Assembly: GCA_020052215.1 (NCBI GenBank)
Contig: JAGVPN010000102.1
Location: 1-5,456 of the forward strand
Direction: 5' to 3'
Length of the DNA: 5,456 bases
Source of the DNA: Syntrophobacterales bacterium
GTDB lineage: Bacteria > Desulfobacterota > Desulfobaccia > Desulfobaccales > 0-14-0-80-60-11
Positions within the stretch are counted from its first letter, which is position 1, and the number at the start of each line of letters is the position of its first letter. Position numbers and translations under genes: made by a program. Positions 5,381 through 5,456 of this stretch are shown in pieces. Below the pieces are notes generated by a model. The model was not told where the DNA came from and searched no databases. It saw only the letters and a program-made list of their open reading frames with translations.

Positions 5381-5450
5381 GTCATTCTGAGCGCAGCGAA
5401 GAATCTCGTATTTTCGGAAGGTTGAGATCCTTCACTTCGTTCAGGATGAC
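5381..5450. repeat. Palindromic repeat with GTCATTCTGAGC / GTTCAGGATGAC ends
   Basis: The 27-base arms 5381-5407 and 5424-5450 are inverted repeats matching at 22 of 27 positions, with a 16-base centre. The terminal GTCAT...ATGAC and the internal AGCGAAGAATCTC / GAGATCCTTCACTTCGT strings are typical of a short non-coding palindromic repeat that I recall as dispersed in many bacterial genomes. It is unrelated in sequence to the neighbouring element at 5226-5318. No transposase is present, so any mobility would be in trans. Confidence 0.82.
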
Positions 5451-5456
5451 AAAAAA

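Overview
The window looks like a GC-rich, mostly minus-strand stretch of a bacterial chromosome with an accessory flavour. The proteins and repeats are compatible with a Desulfobacterota-type (former Deltaproteobacteria) anaerobe. That placement is inference from gene content and repeat style, not from a marker gene.

Layout. Bases 1-107 hold the N-terminus of a minus-strand lipoprotein cut by the window edge. Bases 225-521 (+) are a frameshifted C-terminal remnant of a REP-associated tyrosine transposase (RAYT). A perfect 12-bp hairpin (524-559) follows at once and sits in the convergent gap to the next gene. Bases 570-1814 (-) are a complete RhlE-type DEAD-box RNA helicase. Upstream of it are about 280 bases with no convincing gene and then a good sigma70-type minus-strand promoter (about 2100-2127) with an imperfect palindrome across its spacer, so the helicase may have a long regulated leader. 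Bases 2296-2535 (-) are a 79-aa orphan ORF with a Cys/His cluster and a good ribosome binding site. Bases 2723-4093 (-) are a complete RsmB-type 16S rRNA m5C methyltransferase with a TTG start. Between 4094 and 4357 lies a divergent regulatory region with one promoter candidate per direction.

Bases 4358-5170 (+) encode a 270-aa protein with two Nif11-like domains, made by a very recent in-frame 348-bp tandem duplication (about 95% nucleotide identity by my hand count). It has no cysteine, and no modification enzyme or transporter lies in the window. This is the most unusual item here. The final 290 bases hold no gene but two unrelated palindromic repeat elements (about 5226-5318 and 5381-5450).

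How the parts relate. The helicase and RsmB both act on RNA or the ribosome (duplex remodelling and 16S rRNA C5-cytosine methylation), but they are about 900 bases apart and probably separately transcribed. The RAYT remnant, its hairpin and the two terminal palindromic repeats show that intergenic space here has been repeatedly colonised by small palindromic elements. I see no rRNA, tRNA, CRISPR array or intact insertion sequence.
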